Positions 1 to 9,130 of a stretch of 64,000 nucleotides of DNA are shown one piece after another. The stretch's first letter is position 1; the number at the start of each line of letters is the position of its first letter. Position numbers and translations under genes: made by a program. Origin of the DNA: Thozetella sp. PMI_491 (lineage: Eukaryota > Ascomycota > Sordariomycetes > Chaetosphaeriales > Chaetosphaeriaceae); the NCBI GenBank assembly GCA_021432635.1, contig MU270080.1, forward strand, positions 124,001 through 188,000, read 5' to 3'. The notes below the pieces were generated by a model. The model made no database searches. It saw only the letters and a list, made by a program, of their open reading frames with translations, and was not told the DNA's origin.

Positions 1-575
1 CGTCAAATGTTTGCTCTCCGCCTTCCGCCCTCCCTACACGAGGAAAAAGTCCACTGATGAACTACAATGCCTAGGCCGGCGCGTCGGTTGCCTGTACTGG
101 CCCTACACCGCGGTCTTGTGTACGAGCTGGGCGTTGTCAGGCAATCTTGAACCTAGCTGGAGAGATCTCCTCACTGTTCTGCTGGGAAACGGAGCTACCT
201 TCAAATTCATCACCAAGGGCAACTTCAAACAGCGGGTTAGACTGAAGAACCATAACTTGCTTCTGGGCGGCCTTAGACGATGACAGCAATATCACGCCTA
301 ATTCTCCGCCCTTTATCGTCATCGCCAACGCAAACTATATCCTAAACAGGGCCACAGATCCCCCTACTTGGACTGTCGCTTCCTTTGTACCGCCGGCCCG
401 TTAGTGCTGAACTCACAGTATCACGGCGTCAATACGAAATTTCCCCATGGAGTCAACCCAGAAATGTTCGCAGTCAAGATATACAATAAACTTCTAAATT
501 GTCTCTTAGGTACAGTGGTATTATTACACTCTTGACATCCCATCATCAAATCTTAATAAAGCCAGTCATACTTGA
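1..575. other. Intergenic, no gene recognised
   Basis: Only short open frames without recognisable protein character are present on either strand. The last part (about 480-575) is AT-rich and probably carries the 3' untranslated region of the gene that ends at 576 on the minus strand. Confidence 0.6.
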
Positions 576-1343
576 TCATATAACCTGGTTGATCCAACCC
601 GCGGAATCACACTCAACCGAGTCATAGTTGATGTTGAACCCGATCACCGACGAATTTGTGGTCGTGGCGGCGAAACACTGCCCTGGGAAGTCGGAATCCA
701 GTCCGTGACGCCAACAAACAGAGTTGCACACATCGCTCTTCCCAGCCGCGATCTCGGTTTTGTTTTGGGTATTATAAATAACGCATAGGTCTATGCAGTC
801 GTTCAGACTCGATGTAGGCGTGTTCACCATGTCGGCCGCATTGCCTTTGAACCCCACGTTACACAGCTTGCGAAATTGAAACTGTGAAGACCCCAACGCG
901 TTATAAATGGTGTTGTTGGATGATGGACAGTCTCGGAGGAGAGTATGTTTCGCGTCTATTTCTGTAGTCGTGCTTATCACGAGGGCGGCCGTGGATGTGG
1001 GAGTATTAGATGGAGTAGTGCTGTCGGCCGAGCTAGTCTGAGTGCCTGCGGACGAGGAAGCTGGTTTGTCATTGCTGGTGCTGGCATTTTTCGACCCTAT
1101 AACACCCCCTACTACAGCCGCTATCACAACTGCGACCGCTATACCGGCTGCCAGACCCCAGAACAACTTTGGAACAAGCCCACATATCCTTCGAGTCGTC
1201 GGTTGTTGGTCAGATGGCGGAGAATGATCGGCATTGTAGTCGGGCTTGGGATAGGCGTATTTAGGATGCTCTACCACGATCTTGTCCGAATTAAGATGGT
1301 CCGGGACGACTTGGAGGTCGGAATATGGCTCGTGCGATGCCAT
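576..1343 (-). CDS. Single-pass membrane protein with Cys-rich ectodomain
   Basis: This is an uncharacterised 255-residue protein from one exon with an ATG start. The N-terminal ~55 residues are hydrophilic and carry PKPDY-like motifs. One hydrophobic helix follows at about residues 58-83 (FWGLAAGIAVAVVIAAVVGG), then a Ser/Thr-rich stalk (about 86-125). The C-terminal ~125 residues hold Cys pairs with the spacing F-x-x-L-C ... DCIDLC ... VCNSVCW ... QCF, like the PAN/apple-like ectodomains of fungal surface proteins, plus several N-x-S/T sites. The layout is seen directly: a short cytoplasmic tail, one membrane pass and a glycosylated Cys-rich exterior. A role in wall or surface recognition is inference. 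No signal peptide is evident, so the helix would act as a signal anchor. Confidence 0.75.
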   Translation of the reverse strand: MASHEPYSDLQVVPDHLNSDKIVVEHPKYAYPKPDYNADHSPPSDQQPTTRRICGLVPKLFWGLAAGIAVAVVIAAVVGGVIGSKNASTSNDKPASSSAGTQTSSADSTTPSNTPTSTAALVISTTTEIDAKHTLLRDCPSSNNTIYNALGSSQFQFRKLCNVGFKGNAADMVNTPTSSLNDCIDLCVIYNTQNKTEIAAGKSDVCNSVCWRHGLDSDFPGQCFAATTTNSSVIGFNINYDSVECDSAGWINQVI

Positions 1344-2254
1344 TGCGATAGGCGTAAAATAGCGTTCGTTACATTAGATTGAAGAGAGATGTCGCGGTTT
1401 AGATAGGTGGTGGAGTAAGAACTTGAAAGTGTGGAAAAGCGATGAATGTAGCATCAGATCCTGCTCCAGGGGGGCTAAGGGCGGTTAAAGGTTAGTATTT
1501 ATATGTTTCTGAAACGTGCCAAGACGGGGTCATCACACCCTGTAATCCCGATGGAACGTCTTCCCCTTTTGGCAGACGAGGCTCGGGGTGGGTTCTAATA
1601 GGCCCATTTGCGACGCAGCATTACAGCTCTACTGAAGTCTGCCCAACCTTATACCTCGAGCGCTAAAAACTTATCTAAACATGGTAGCTCACTTATTAGA
1701 CTCAGTGCTATGTACCTAGTATTACAAGACCTCGAGTTTGTACCTAAGAAGTTTCGTAATCCGTGTCACGTATGAACACCGTCTCCTGGCTTTCCGATTA
1801 GCTATAAAGTCCAACTTCAAAGGAATAGTTTCCTGATTCAGGACTCGGGAATAGCATACAGATGTGCCCTTAAAGATGAGAATTTATTAAGTTGAGGAGA
1901 ACTTGGATAAATTGAGATCGGATTACGCTAAGCTAGTGATAACATTACCTGGACACTACCTAACTCTAACTCCCCCTGGTATCTGTCTTGTCTTGATAAT
2001 GGTATATAGTTAACCACCAAGGGAGCAAGACTGTTGCCGAAAAGTTGGGAAATCCTTCTTCATATACCCAGCTCCTCGAGCCACGCCTGTTATATGTACA
2101 ACATTCGTCCTAGGCCACACGGAAAGCGAATAGGAGGTCGTTAAATCGGTCCGTAGCCGGGCAGTGCAGCCCTCGATGAGTCCGAGGCCCGTCCTGTCGG
2201 CGTACGTCCCATGCAAGATGCTGTGGTATCCTGGGTATAGAACGTTGCGGGTCA
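1344..2254. other. Intergenic, AT-rich
   Basis: This is the upstream region of the 576-1343 gene and the downstream region of the 2255-5656 gene. The middle (about 1620-2010) is AT- and TA-rich. I see no open frame worth calling. Confidence 0.55.
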
Positions 2255-5200
2255 TTAAATCTCGTCATGGATGGGAGTCTCGTCGTCATCACCGGCGGGT
2301 TGCTGCTCGTCCTCCTCCTCTGCCTCCTCCGCCTCCTCCTCTGCCTCCTCCTCCATCTCGCCCTCGTAGGCTGGGACCTCCTCGGCCACCGGCACTACCG
2401 AAGCCGCAGCCGAGGCGGAGGCGGAGGCGGAGACTGACTGGGACACGGTCACCTTGATGGTCTCCGTCTCATAGACCGTCTCCGCTGGGGCCGCGCTACT
2501 CACCGTCTCGGTGACGGTCTCGACAACGCGGATCACCTTGCGCTCCTTGCTCTTCACCGGTTTGGCTGGCTTCGCAGACGATGAGGCAGCCACCGGCACG
2601 ACCGGGCTGCTCTCAGCGCTGATCTCGCTCGACACGACCGAAGGCGTGGCAGCAATGACGGGCGCCTCTGTCGTCACGACAGGCTCTGCCCTAGGCTCGT
2701 ATCGGTAAATGCCCTGAGGCGGCTCCGCGGGCGCGGTACGGAGCATGAAGAACATGGCCAGGACACCTAAGAACATGATGGCAACATTCTTCGGGTCTCG
2801 CATGAGCACCTTGACCACCTCCAGCAGGAGCTCGGGCAGCGACGCGCTTTGGTATGGCCGCCTCGTCTGGCCCCGTGCTTCGCGCCGCTCATACGCCTCT
2901 TCCGATGGGGACTTGGGCGTCTTTGGGGGGATGTAGGAATCCGGGTGGCGCGGGCCGCTGGTCGTAGGCTCGGCGTGCATGGACGAGGTCGGGGAGGGGA
3001 GCTGGGGATGATGCGACGGCACCTGGAGCTGAGGCGTGACGTGAGGCTCGTCGTCCTCGCCGTAGATCTCACGCATCCGCGCTTCGTCGCGGAGGCGTCG
3101 TGCCTCGGAGCGATCAACAGGCTCCGTCGACAGGGCGCTCTGGGGACGGACCGGGGAGGGGAAGTTGGAGGAGTATGGAGTGGTGTCGTAGGCGACGGCC
3201 GGGCGGAGGACCGATGCTGGAGGCGGCTCGAGGGGAGATGCGTGCATTGTGACGTGCATATCCGCAGGCGGCGGAGACGAGGGAGCAGGCGAGCGCGCGG
3301 CAACGTAATCATGCCTGTCCACGACCAGTGAACGGTCGGGGTTATTCCCAGCCGGGAGGAGCTCGGGCTCCAAACCATCGACGGAATCCCGAGGCTGCCC
3401 GTCCCGGTGCGGCAGGTCATGGAGCTGGTCCTCAAGCGCAGCTAGCTTCTCCAGCTCGCCCTGGACGGCTGGTTCCACGATTGGCTCGACCTCGATGTCG
3501 ACTCGTTCCATCTCCTTCCAGCAGGCCTCCCAGGCGCCGGCCTTCATGAGACCGTTGCTGGCGTAGACCTTGACACGGAAAATCTTGCCGGGACCGAGGT
3601 CCTCGTACTTGATCTCGTGCTTGCAGGTCCCGCACCAGTGGCGCTTCTCACGACGAGCCGAGCTGAAGCTGGACGCGGGCCGGTACTCGTCCTCGCTCTC
3701 GTCCTGCGAGAAGTCGTCGTCAGCAGTGAGGTTCGCCGGGCCGAGATAGTGCCCGCACTCCAGGATGCGCGCGCGGCGCCGGAGCGGGAGGTCCAGCGCC
3801 TCGAGCAACCGCTCTTCGAGGATCTCGTAGTCGTTCTGGGGGTGGGGGAGGAGGATGCCGCGCTCGAGCACGGTATCGCCGACGCGGTCCTGCAACTGGC
3901 GCCACGCGTCTCGGAGGGTGCGCAGGTCGTCGGAGGGCTCGAATTTGCCCGCCGCCGGTCCCGCGTCCTTCTGGCTGTCTTTACCGGTGACGGCATCGAG
4001 ATTGTCGATCACGTCCGCCCACATCCATCGAAGCGGGAGGAGTGTGACGTGCAGGAGCACCAGAGGGGCTTCCTGGCGCGGCTTGAAACGGGTTGGGGTC
4101 CGACCCTTGGGGGAGTATTGCGCAGACACGGTAGGGCTGCCGAGGCGAGAGATGGTGGGGAAGTTGCTGCTGCCGCCGTTGGAGCGCTTCTTGTGGTGCG
4201 AGCGCGGCGTGGAGCCGGCGAAGACGGAGGGGGTCGGAGACGACATCTGGAGGGCCCGCACGCTCGATGGAGTGCGGAAGGGCATGCGTGGGGCGTCGCG
4301 CGTGGTTGGGATGAACTCGGCTTCGTCCTTCTCGTACTGTGAAAGGCCCGAGATGATGGAGACGCCAGACATGCGTGGGGACCGCATCGTGGAGAAGCTG
4401 TCACGGTGACGGGCGTCAAGCTTGGGCGATTTCAGTGCCTCCTCGCCGCTGTGTCCGCCGCTCAGAGACCCAGACAGGGAGCTCCGCGCACTGTGGTTGT
4501 CGCTGAAGACGTCGTCCTCGTCGAGCTCATGGTGCGAGCTGCTGTCGCCGCCGTCATCGCCCGAGAGTGAGCGCGGGGCAGGTGGGGTGTGGTGAAGGGT
4601 GGACTCGGAAGAATCCCTGCGGCTGGCGCCGGCGGAGTCGTCGGCATCGTAGGTGGCCTCGCTCGCCTCAAGCTCAGGCTCCTCGTGCGTGGCGCTGCTC
4701 AAGATAGAGCTGTCGCCTTCTTCGGCCAGCTCACCGGCATCGGAGGTGCTGTCCCGGTTGCGGTTCTCGATTTTGGCCATGACGGCTCGCGCGGCAGCCT
4801 GGATGAGGGCTTCGGTGCGGAGCGAGGTCCGCCTATCGGAGGACTCAGACTGGCGCCGGGAGCCCGAGGCGTCGTCGATGACGCTATCCTCGTCATCTTC
4901 TCTTTGAGTTGGGCGAGGAGTAGCCTCGTCGTCCTCGTCGAGGATTTCCTCGGGCGTAGCATGTCCCTCGTCCTGTTCTATGTCTTCGAGAAGGCTGTCG
5001 TTGGTGGCCTGGCTCAGGAAACTGCTATCCCCTGTCGACGCCTCAGGTGCATCCAACATGTCAGGAATTCCCTCTTCCTCCTCCTTCTCTTCTTCTTCTC
5101 GCTGATCCTCTTCATGGTGCACTTGCTGCTCGGCGGACTCTGAAGCAGCAGAGCTAGAAATAATCGAGGCATCCGCTATGTCTGCGTCGTCCTCGTTGGT

Positions 5201-5656
5201 CTCATGGACTGCTGAAGCCTCGAGGTCCTCTCCAACGTCATGTTCTTCCACGTCGGCCAGGTGTTCCTCGCAGACATCGGCATCCTGTACCGGCTCGGGC
5301 TCATCTTCAGGCTCGGAAGCTAGGATAGACTCGTTGGCAGGGTCTTCTGTCTCTTCCCTGTCCTCGCCTTCCTCGACCTCACTGTGTACAGAGAAAGCAT
5401 CCACGTCGCCGGGGAGCTCGCTTTCTTCATTGGTGATTACACTGTCTTCACCGACAGCTTCGTGTTCCGGCTCGTCATGCTCGATTGTATCGTCGGCCTT
5501 GGTCTCAACGTCGACTATCTCCTTCTCCTCGCCATTAGTGTGGGCTGTCGTATTGGTCGTCTCTTCGTCCATGGGTGCGCTCAAACAGCTCGGGTCAACA
5601 TAAATCTTAAAGTCGAAGTCGGGTTCTTTGGCTTTGGCCTTTGCTCGTCGAGGCAT
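2255..5656 (-). CDS. Large acidic protein with C-terminal membrane anchor
   Basis: The product is 1133 residues from a single exon with an ATG start. Residues 1-450 are extremely acidic and low in complexity (runs of E, D and S). A conserved-looking globular part starts near residue 525 (APLVLLHVTLLPLRWMW), continues through ILECGHYLGPAN at about 632 and includes a Cys-pair motif WCGTCKH near 672. A Pro/Ser-rich region follows. One hydrophobic segment lies at about 955-975 (VAIMFLGVLAMFFML), with a second acidic low-complexity tail (EEEAEEEAEEAEEEDE). I recall similar Sordariomycete proteins being auto-annotated as 'pathway-specific nitrogen regulator', but nothing in the sequence supports that role. 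A near-C-terminal membrane segment behind a long acidic head suggests an ER- or nuclear-envelope-anchored protein, which is inference. The antisense Pro-rich frames here are shadows of the acidic repeats. Confidence 0.75.
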   Translation of the reverse strand: MPRRAKAKAKEPDFDFKIYVDPSCLSAPMDEETTNTTAHTNGEEKEIVDVETKADDTIEHDEPEHEAVGEDSVITNEESELPGDVDAFSVHSEVEEGEDREETEDPANESILASEPEDEPEPVQDADVCEEHLADVEEHDVGEDLEASAVHETNEDDADIADASIISSSAASESAEQQVHHEEDQREEEEKEEEEGIPDMLDAPEASTGDSSFLSQATNDSLLEDIEQDEGHATPEEILDEDDEATPRPTQREDDEDSVIDDASGSRRQSESSDRRTSLRTEALIQAAARAVMAKIENRNRDSTSDAGELAEEGDSSILSSATHEEPELEASEATYDADDSAGASRRDSSESTLHHTPPAPRSLSGDDGGDSSSHHELDEDDVFSDNHSARSSLSGSLSGGHSGEEALKSPKLDARHRDSFSTMRSPRMSGVSIISGLSQYEKDEAEFIPTTRDAPRMPFRTPSSVRALQMSSPTPSVFAGSTPRSHHKKRSNGGSSNFPTISRLGSPTVSAQYSPKGRTPTRFKPRQEAPLVLLHVTLLPLRWMWADVIDNLDAVTGKDSQKDAGPAAGKFEPSDDLRTLRDAWRQLQDRVGDTVLERGILLPHPQNDYEILEERLLEALDLPLRRRARILECGHYLGPANLTADDDFSQDESEDEYRPASSFSSARREKRHWCGTCKHEIKYEDLGPGKIFRVKVYASNGLMKAGAWEACWKEMERVDIEVEPIVEPAVQGELEKLAALEDQLHDLPHRDGQPRDSVDGLEPELLPAGNNPDRSLVVDRHDYVAARSPAPSSPPPADMHVTMHASPLEPPPASVLRPAVAYDTTPYSSNFPSPVRPQSALSTEPVDRSEARRLRDEARMREIYGEDDEPHVTPQLQVPSHHPQLPSPTSSMHAEPTTSGPRHPDSYIPPKTPKSPSEEAYERREARGQTRRPYQSASLPELLLEVVKVLMRDPKNVAIMFLGVLAMFFMLRTAPAEPPQGIYRYEPRAEPVVTTEAPVIAATPSVVSSEISAESSPVVPVAASSSAKPAKPVKSKERKVIRVVETVTETVSSAAPAETVYETETIKVTVSQSVSASASASAAASVVPVAEEVPAYEGEMEEEAEEEAEEAEEEDEQQPAGDDDETPIHDEI

Positions 5657-6814
5657 CGGGTTGAGCCGCAGTAGTGCGGCAACAGATTAAATATAATGTG
5701 TGTTTACTTTGTCCTGAGTCTGGGGCAACGGTGCGGTGCCAATAGGAGAGGACGGAAATGCAGAAAGATAAGGCAGGGATGAGCTGGCGATTTCGTTGGT
5801 GACTGTCGATATTGTTTTGAAGAATGGTGGTTGCTCACTGGTCGTCTGTCTCGTGGTTGTGTCCCGTGGCTGTCGGGTCACCCCGTCCAATTGAGGTTGG
5901 CGTAAACAGTGGTTGCTGGGCCAGCCGCCACGTCACGCTGCGGCTAGGTGTGACACTGTCTGGTCGTGCAGCTGTCAAATGTCGGTCGGTCCTAGTGCAC
6001 CGCCTCGACTTGCAAAAAACCTATTGCGTATGGCATGGAAAAGAATGCGAGAAGGATGAAATTTCATTGATCACACGGTATCTTTTTTTTCTTCGACATG
6101 GCATCGCTCACATTATCTTGAATGCTTCCAAGTGGTGACTTTTCGCCGTCCCCTTGCATTTTGGTAGGACCTCATTGGGGAGCCGTCAGCGGAGCGATGT
6201 CATTTGACGTCATCCTTGTCGCTCACTTAATGCTCCCACAAGTGGGGTAAAGGCTCTAGCGTTCCCCAGTGTTCGCCACGGGGCCTAGCTCCTGGGTCTT
6301 CAGGGGGGGAGTCAAGGCTAAAATGCTGGTCGATCAGGAACATGGAGCACTGAAACCTGCCGACTTTGAGCAATTTCCAGTTCCCAGTGCTATGGTACCA
6401 CGCCACGAGGAATTTCCCACCGGTATGCGGAAGGCAAGAGCCTATACCCGAGGTCCCTTTATGTTTCATTTCCATCAAATTACATCGTGGGTGCCAAGGA
6501 ACACGGAATCTCTGCACCAATACATGAGCTTGGAGACCTTTCGCTCGTCAGCGCCTCTATGGTCTGTTCGTATAGATAGTCGCGGGTCTCATCACAGACT
6601 CCCTCGAGACGAAAAGATGAAGCACATATACCGCTACAACTTTCTCTATCTATCTCTCTCCATGCCGACGAGTCGGGAATTCCACCGATATCTCTGCTCA
6701 CTTCCCCACGTCGTCAAAGGCTGCAGCCTCTCAGGTCCAATTGTGTGGTGAAAGAACGGCCCCAAGTCTCCGCTGCCCCGGTACTAAGGCCGTGTGCTTC
6801 AGTGCTGCTTACCG
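5657..6814. other. Intergenic between head and tail of two minus-strand genes
   Basis: This stretch holds the promoter and 5' leader of the 2255-5656 gene and the 3' region of the dehydrogenase at 6815. The short frames here lack protein character. A poly-T tract lies at about 6085. Confidence 0.5.
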
Positions 6815-7708
6815 CTACCGGCCTGCAACGACGTTCAACACGCCGCCGTCCACCGCGATAATCTCACCGTTCACGTACTCGTTCTTGGCCAAGTATAGCA
6901 CCGTCATCCCCATCTCCTCGTCCCGCCCGCCCCGCATGGCCGGGACGTGGCCCTTCTCCTGAACCTTCTGCGGCGGTAGGTGGCTCTTTTGCCGCTCGTC
7001 GGAGCTCTTTGCCGTCATCTCGCTCGGGAAGTATCCTGGTGCGATGCTGTTTACCCGCACGCCCGTGCCCTGGAACTCGGCGCTCATGAGCTTCGTCAAG
7101 TGCACAGTAGCGGCCTTGGCCGTGTTGTACGAGAAGTGCCCCTGTGAGTGGCGCATGATGCCCGACATGCTCGAGATAGTGATGACGCTCGGGGCGAACC
7201 GCGGCAGCGGCCCTTGGGGTTCAATGGCCGCTTGCAAGAGCGGCAGGAAGGCCACCGTTGTGAAGTAGACGGCTGTGACGTTCGTCTCGTATGTCTCCTG
7301 CCATCCCTGGACGTCCTCCTTATCCCACAGCCTCTTCTTAAGATCCTCGGCATCGTTGTCCTCGGGTTCGGCCTTGGGACCTGCGATCCCGGCGCTGCAT
7401 ACCAACAGGTGGATGAATTTCTCCTTTTTCTGTAGCTCGGCTACGATCGCTTCGAGGTCCTCCTTCTTGCGCACGTCGCAGGGGCCGAGCGGGATGATGC
7501 TCCCGCCAGAGGCACCGGCTGGGTCGTGGCTCTTGGCCGCCTGTTCGAGCGCCTCGGGGCGCCGGCCAGTGATGTAAACCTTGGCACCGTTGGCGGCGAG
7601 GGCCTGTGCAGCCATCAGCCCAATGCCGGTCCCGCCGCCCGTCACGATGCAAACAAAATCTTTGACGCCGAAGAGGCGGGAAACATCGAAGTGGTGAGTT
7701 TCGGCCAT
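6815..7708 (-). CDS. Classical short-chain dehydrogenase/reductase
   Basis: The product is 297 residues from a single exon with an ATG start. It is a Rossmann-fold NAD(P)-dependent oxidoreductase. The cofactor motif TGGGTGIG is at residues 23-30, CSAG replaces the usual NNAG, a Ser cluster ISSMSG lies near 179-182 and the catalytic YNTAK has Tyr194 and Lys198. The motif VNSIAPGYFPSEMT follows the active site as usual, and the C-terminus ends in an NGEIIAVDGG-type strand. The length and motif order fit a complete, active enzyme. The substrate cannot be told from sequence. There is no signal peptide, so it is presumably cytosolic. Neighbouring genes are not obviously in the same pathway. Confidence 0.9.
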   Translation of the reverse strand: MAETHHFDVSRLFGVKDFVCIVTGGGTGIGLMAAQALAANGAKVYITGRRPEALEQAAKSHDPAGASGGSIIPLGPCDVRKKEDLEAIVAELQKKEKFIHLLVCSAGIAGPKAEPEDNDAEDLKKRLWDKEDVQGWQETYETNVTAVYFTTVAFLPLLQAAIEPQGPLPRFAPSVITISSMSGIMRHSQGHFSYNTAKAATVHLTKLMSAEFQGTGVRVNSIAPGYFPSEMTAKSSDERQKSHLPPQKVQEKGHVPAMRGGRDEEMGMTVLYLAKNEYVNGEIIAVDGGVLNVVAGR

Positions 7709-8998
7709 CGCGATGAATCTTGTCTACTGCGCACAATTCGTACACCAGGCGGCTGGGTCAATCCTTCTCAGCATCCCTGATATGGTAGCCTATATTATAC
7801 GGCGTTAAAATTTAGGTTCTGCTTGTCTGCTCTGTAGTGCAAGTCATGATGATGCCGATGATGTTGAGATTATGCGGGTCGTGACGTCAACAATCGTTCA
7901 TGACTACCTCATACCTGAGGAAAGGGTGTTTGCGGGGAGAAAGTCGCGATGATCAGCCTTGAGAGAATTCAAAGACCGTCTATTCCCACGAACATTGTAT
8001 TTACCACATGCAAGCTTGCTCTGATCTCATGTCCACTAGCCAACTTGGGAATTTTCGAGCTGAGCTTGCACCGCATAGATAGCCACGACCACCGACTAGA
8101 AGCAATCTCCTTACTCGATTCAAATGCTTCTTTTGCGGTATGGAGTGGTTTCCTAGCAGCCCTCGGGTCACGAAGAGCGCTGTACGGGCTCGTGCTAGAG
8201 CGTTCAGGAAGGAACTTTGCTTGGTAGCAAGCTGCGTGCTATCGTGAGGCGAGACAGACTCAAATTGGCATTTATACTCTCCTTAGCCGGATCTAGATCG
8301 CCGTTAATTGGCGGGGGGGCTTGCCCCATCAAGGCTTATTAATCGCCCAGCTCCCTGATATGTGGTTGGGTAGCCATCCGCTGTACTTATTAGTGCTTGC
8401 TACTACATGGGCTTCCTTCCGGTTGGATCATGTCGATTACATTACAGGGGGGGAGTGATGAAGGGTATTGCAGTAGGAAAGAGAGAAAATAGCGTGTAGC
8501 TAAAACTGCAGGTTGCAGTAGGTACTTAGAGAAGCTTCCAGTGTTGATCATATATACGAGCGGAAAATAGGCTCTAATTAGTGGTTGTCAGCAGCAGGCA
8601 CACAGCTGTACCCATGCTCCCAAGCACCGGGTCACTCTGCCTGTCCGTTTGCTCGCTTTCTGTCTCAATCCGGATGCATCGCTACAGCCTTGCAAGGATG
8701 CAGGCAGTGTTACCCACCCGAGCGAATATCGTTGCTCAGCCATGCCCCTTGGGGATGCCCACGGTCTCGAGCCAATCGATGCCCGCATTTGGCTATCTAA
8801 GTTCTCACACCCCTAACTCCAAAGGGACAGAGCTACTCCATACATCACATACCCTCCACAGCACGGGCGGATGCGACCCTGGAATAGCTGCAGAGGCTTA
8901 CGTCAGGGTAAGGGGGGTTGCGAGAAACGTGCATCCAGCTCGAGGTACCCCGGGCGAGCGAGCTGTGCACCGGTAGAGGCAGAACCCGGGGTGCTCAG
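7709..8998. other. Intergenic (divergent promoters)
   Basis: This is the upstream region shared by the minus-strand dehydrogenase and the plus-strand quinoprotein-like gene. It contains short frames of up to ~131 codons around 8581-8976, but these lack protein character. I see no RNA gene. Confidence 0.5.
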
Positions 8999-8999
8999 C

Positions 9000-9007
9000 C
9001 ATAAAAG
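9000..9007 (+). promoter_or_regulatory. TATA-like element of the beta-propeller gene
   Basis: The octamer CATAAAAG lies about 124 nt upstream of the ATG at 9131, a plausible core-promoter distance for a secreted fungal enzyme gene. Confidence 0.4.
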
Positions 9008-9130
9008 TCCTGGCCTGGTAAGGTGATTCCCCGTGGGTAAAGGTAGTCTTACCCACCTTCTGCCCGCAGCGTCCCTTCGCACTCCCATTGTAAGTAGTCA
9101 TTTGGTGGCAACTTGATCATATTGCCTGTC

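Noticed and set aside
2164..2457. Proline-rich plus-strand frame
   Set aside because: It is the antisense of the Glu-rich repeat tail of the acidic protein.
3617..4342. 241-codon plus-strand frame
   Set aside because: It is antisense to the large acidic protein and mirrors its codon pattern.
9113..9130. TTG start for the beta-propeller gene
   Set aside because: Fungal genes rarely start at TTG, and the ATG 18 nt downstream begins a good signal peptide.
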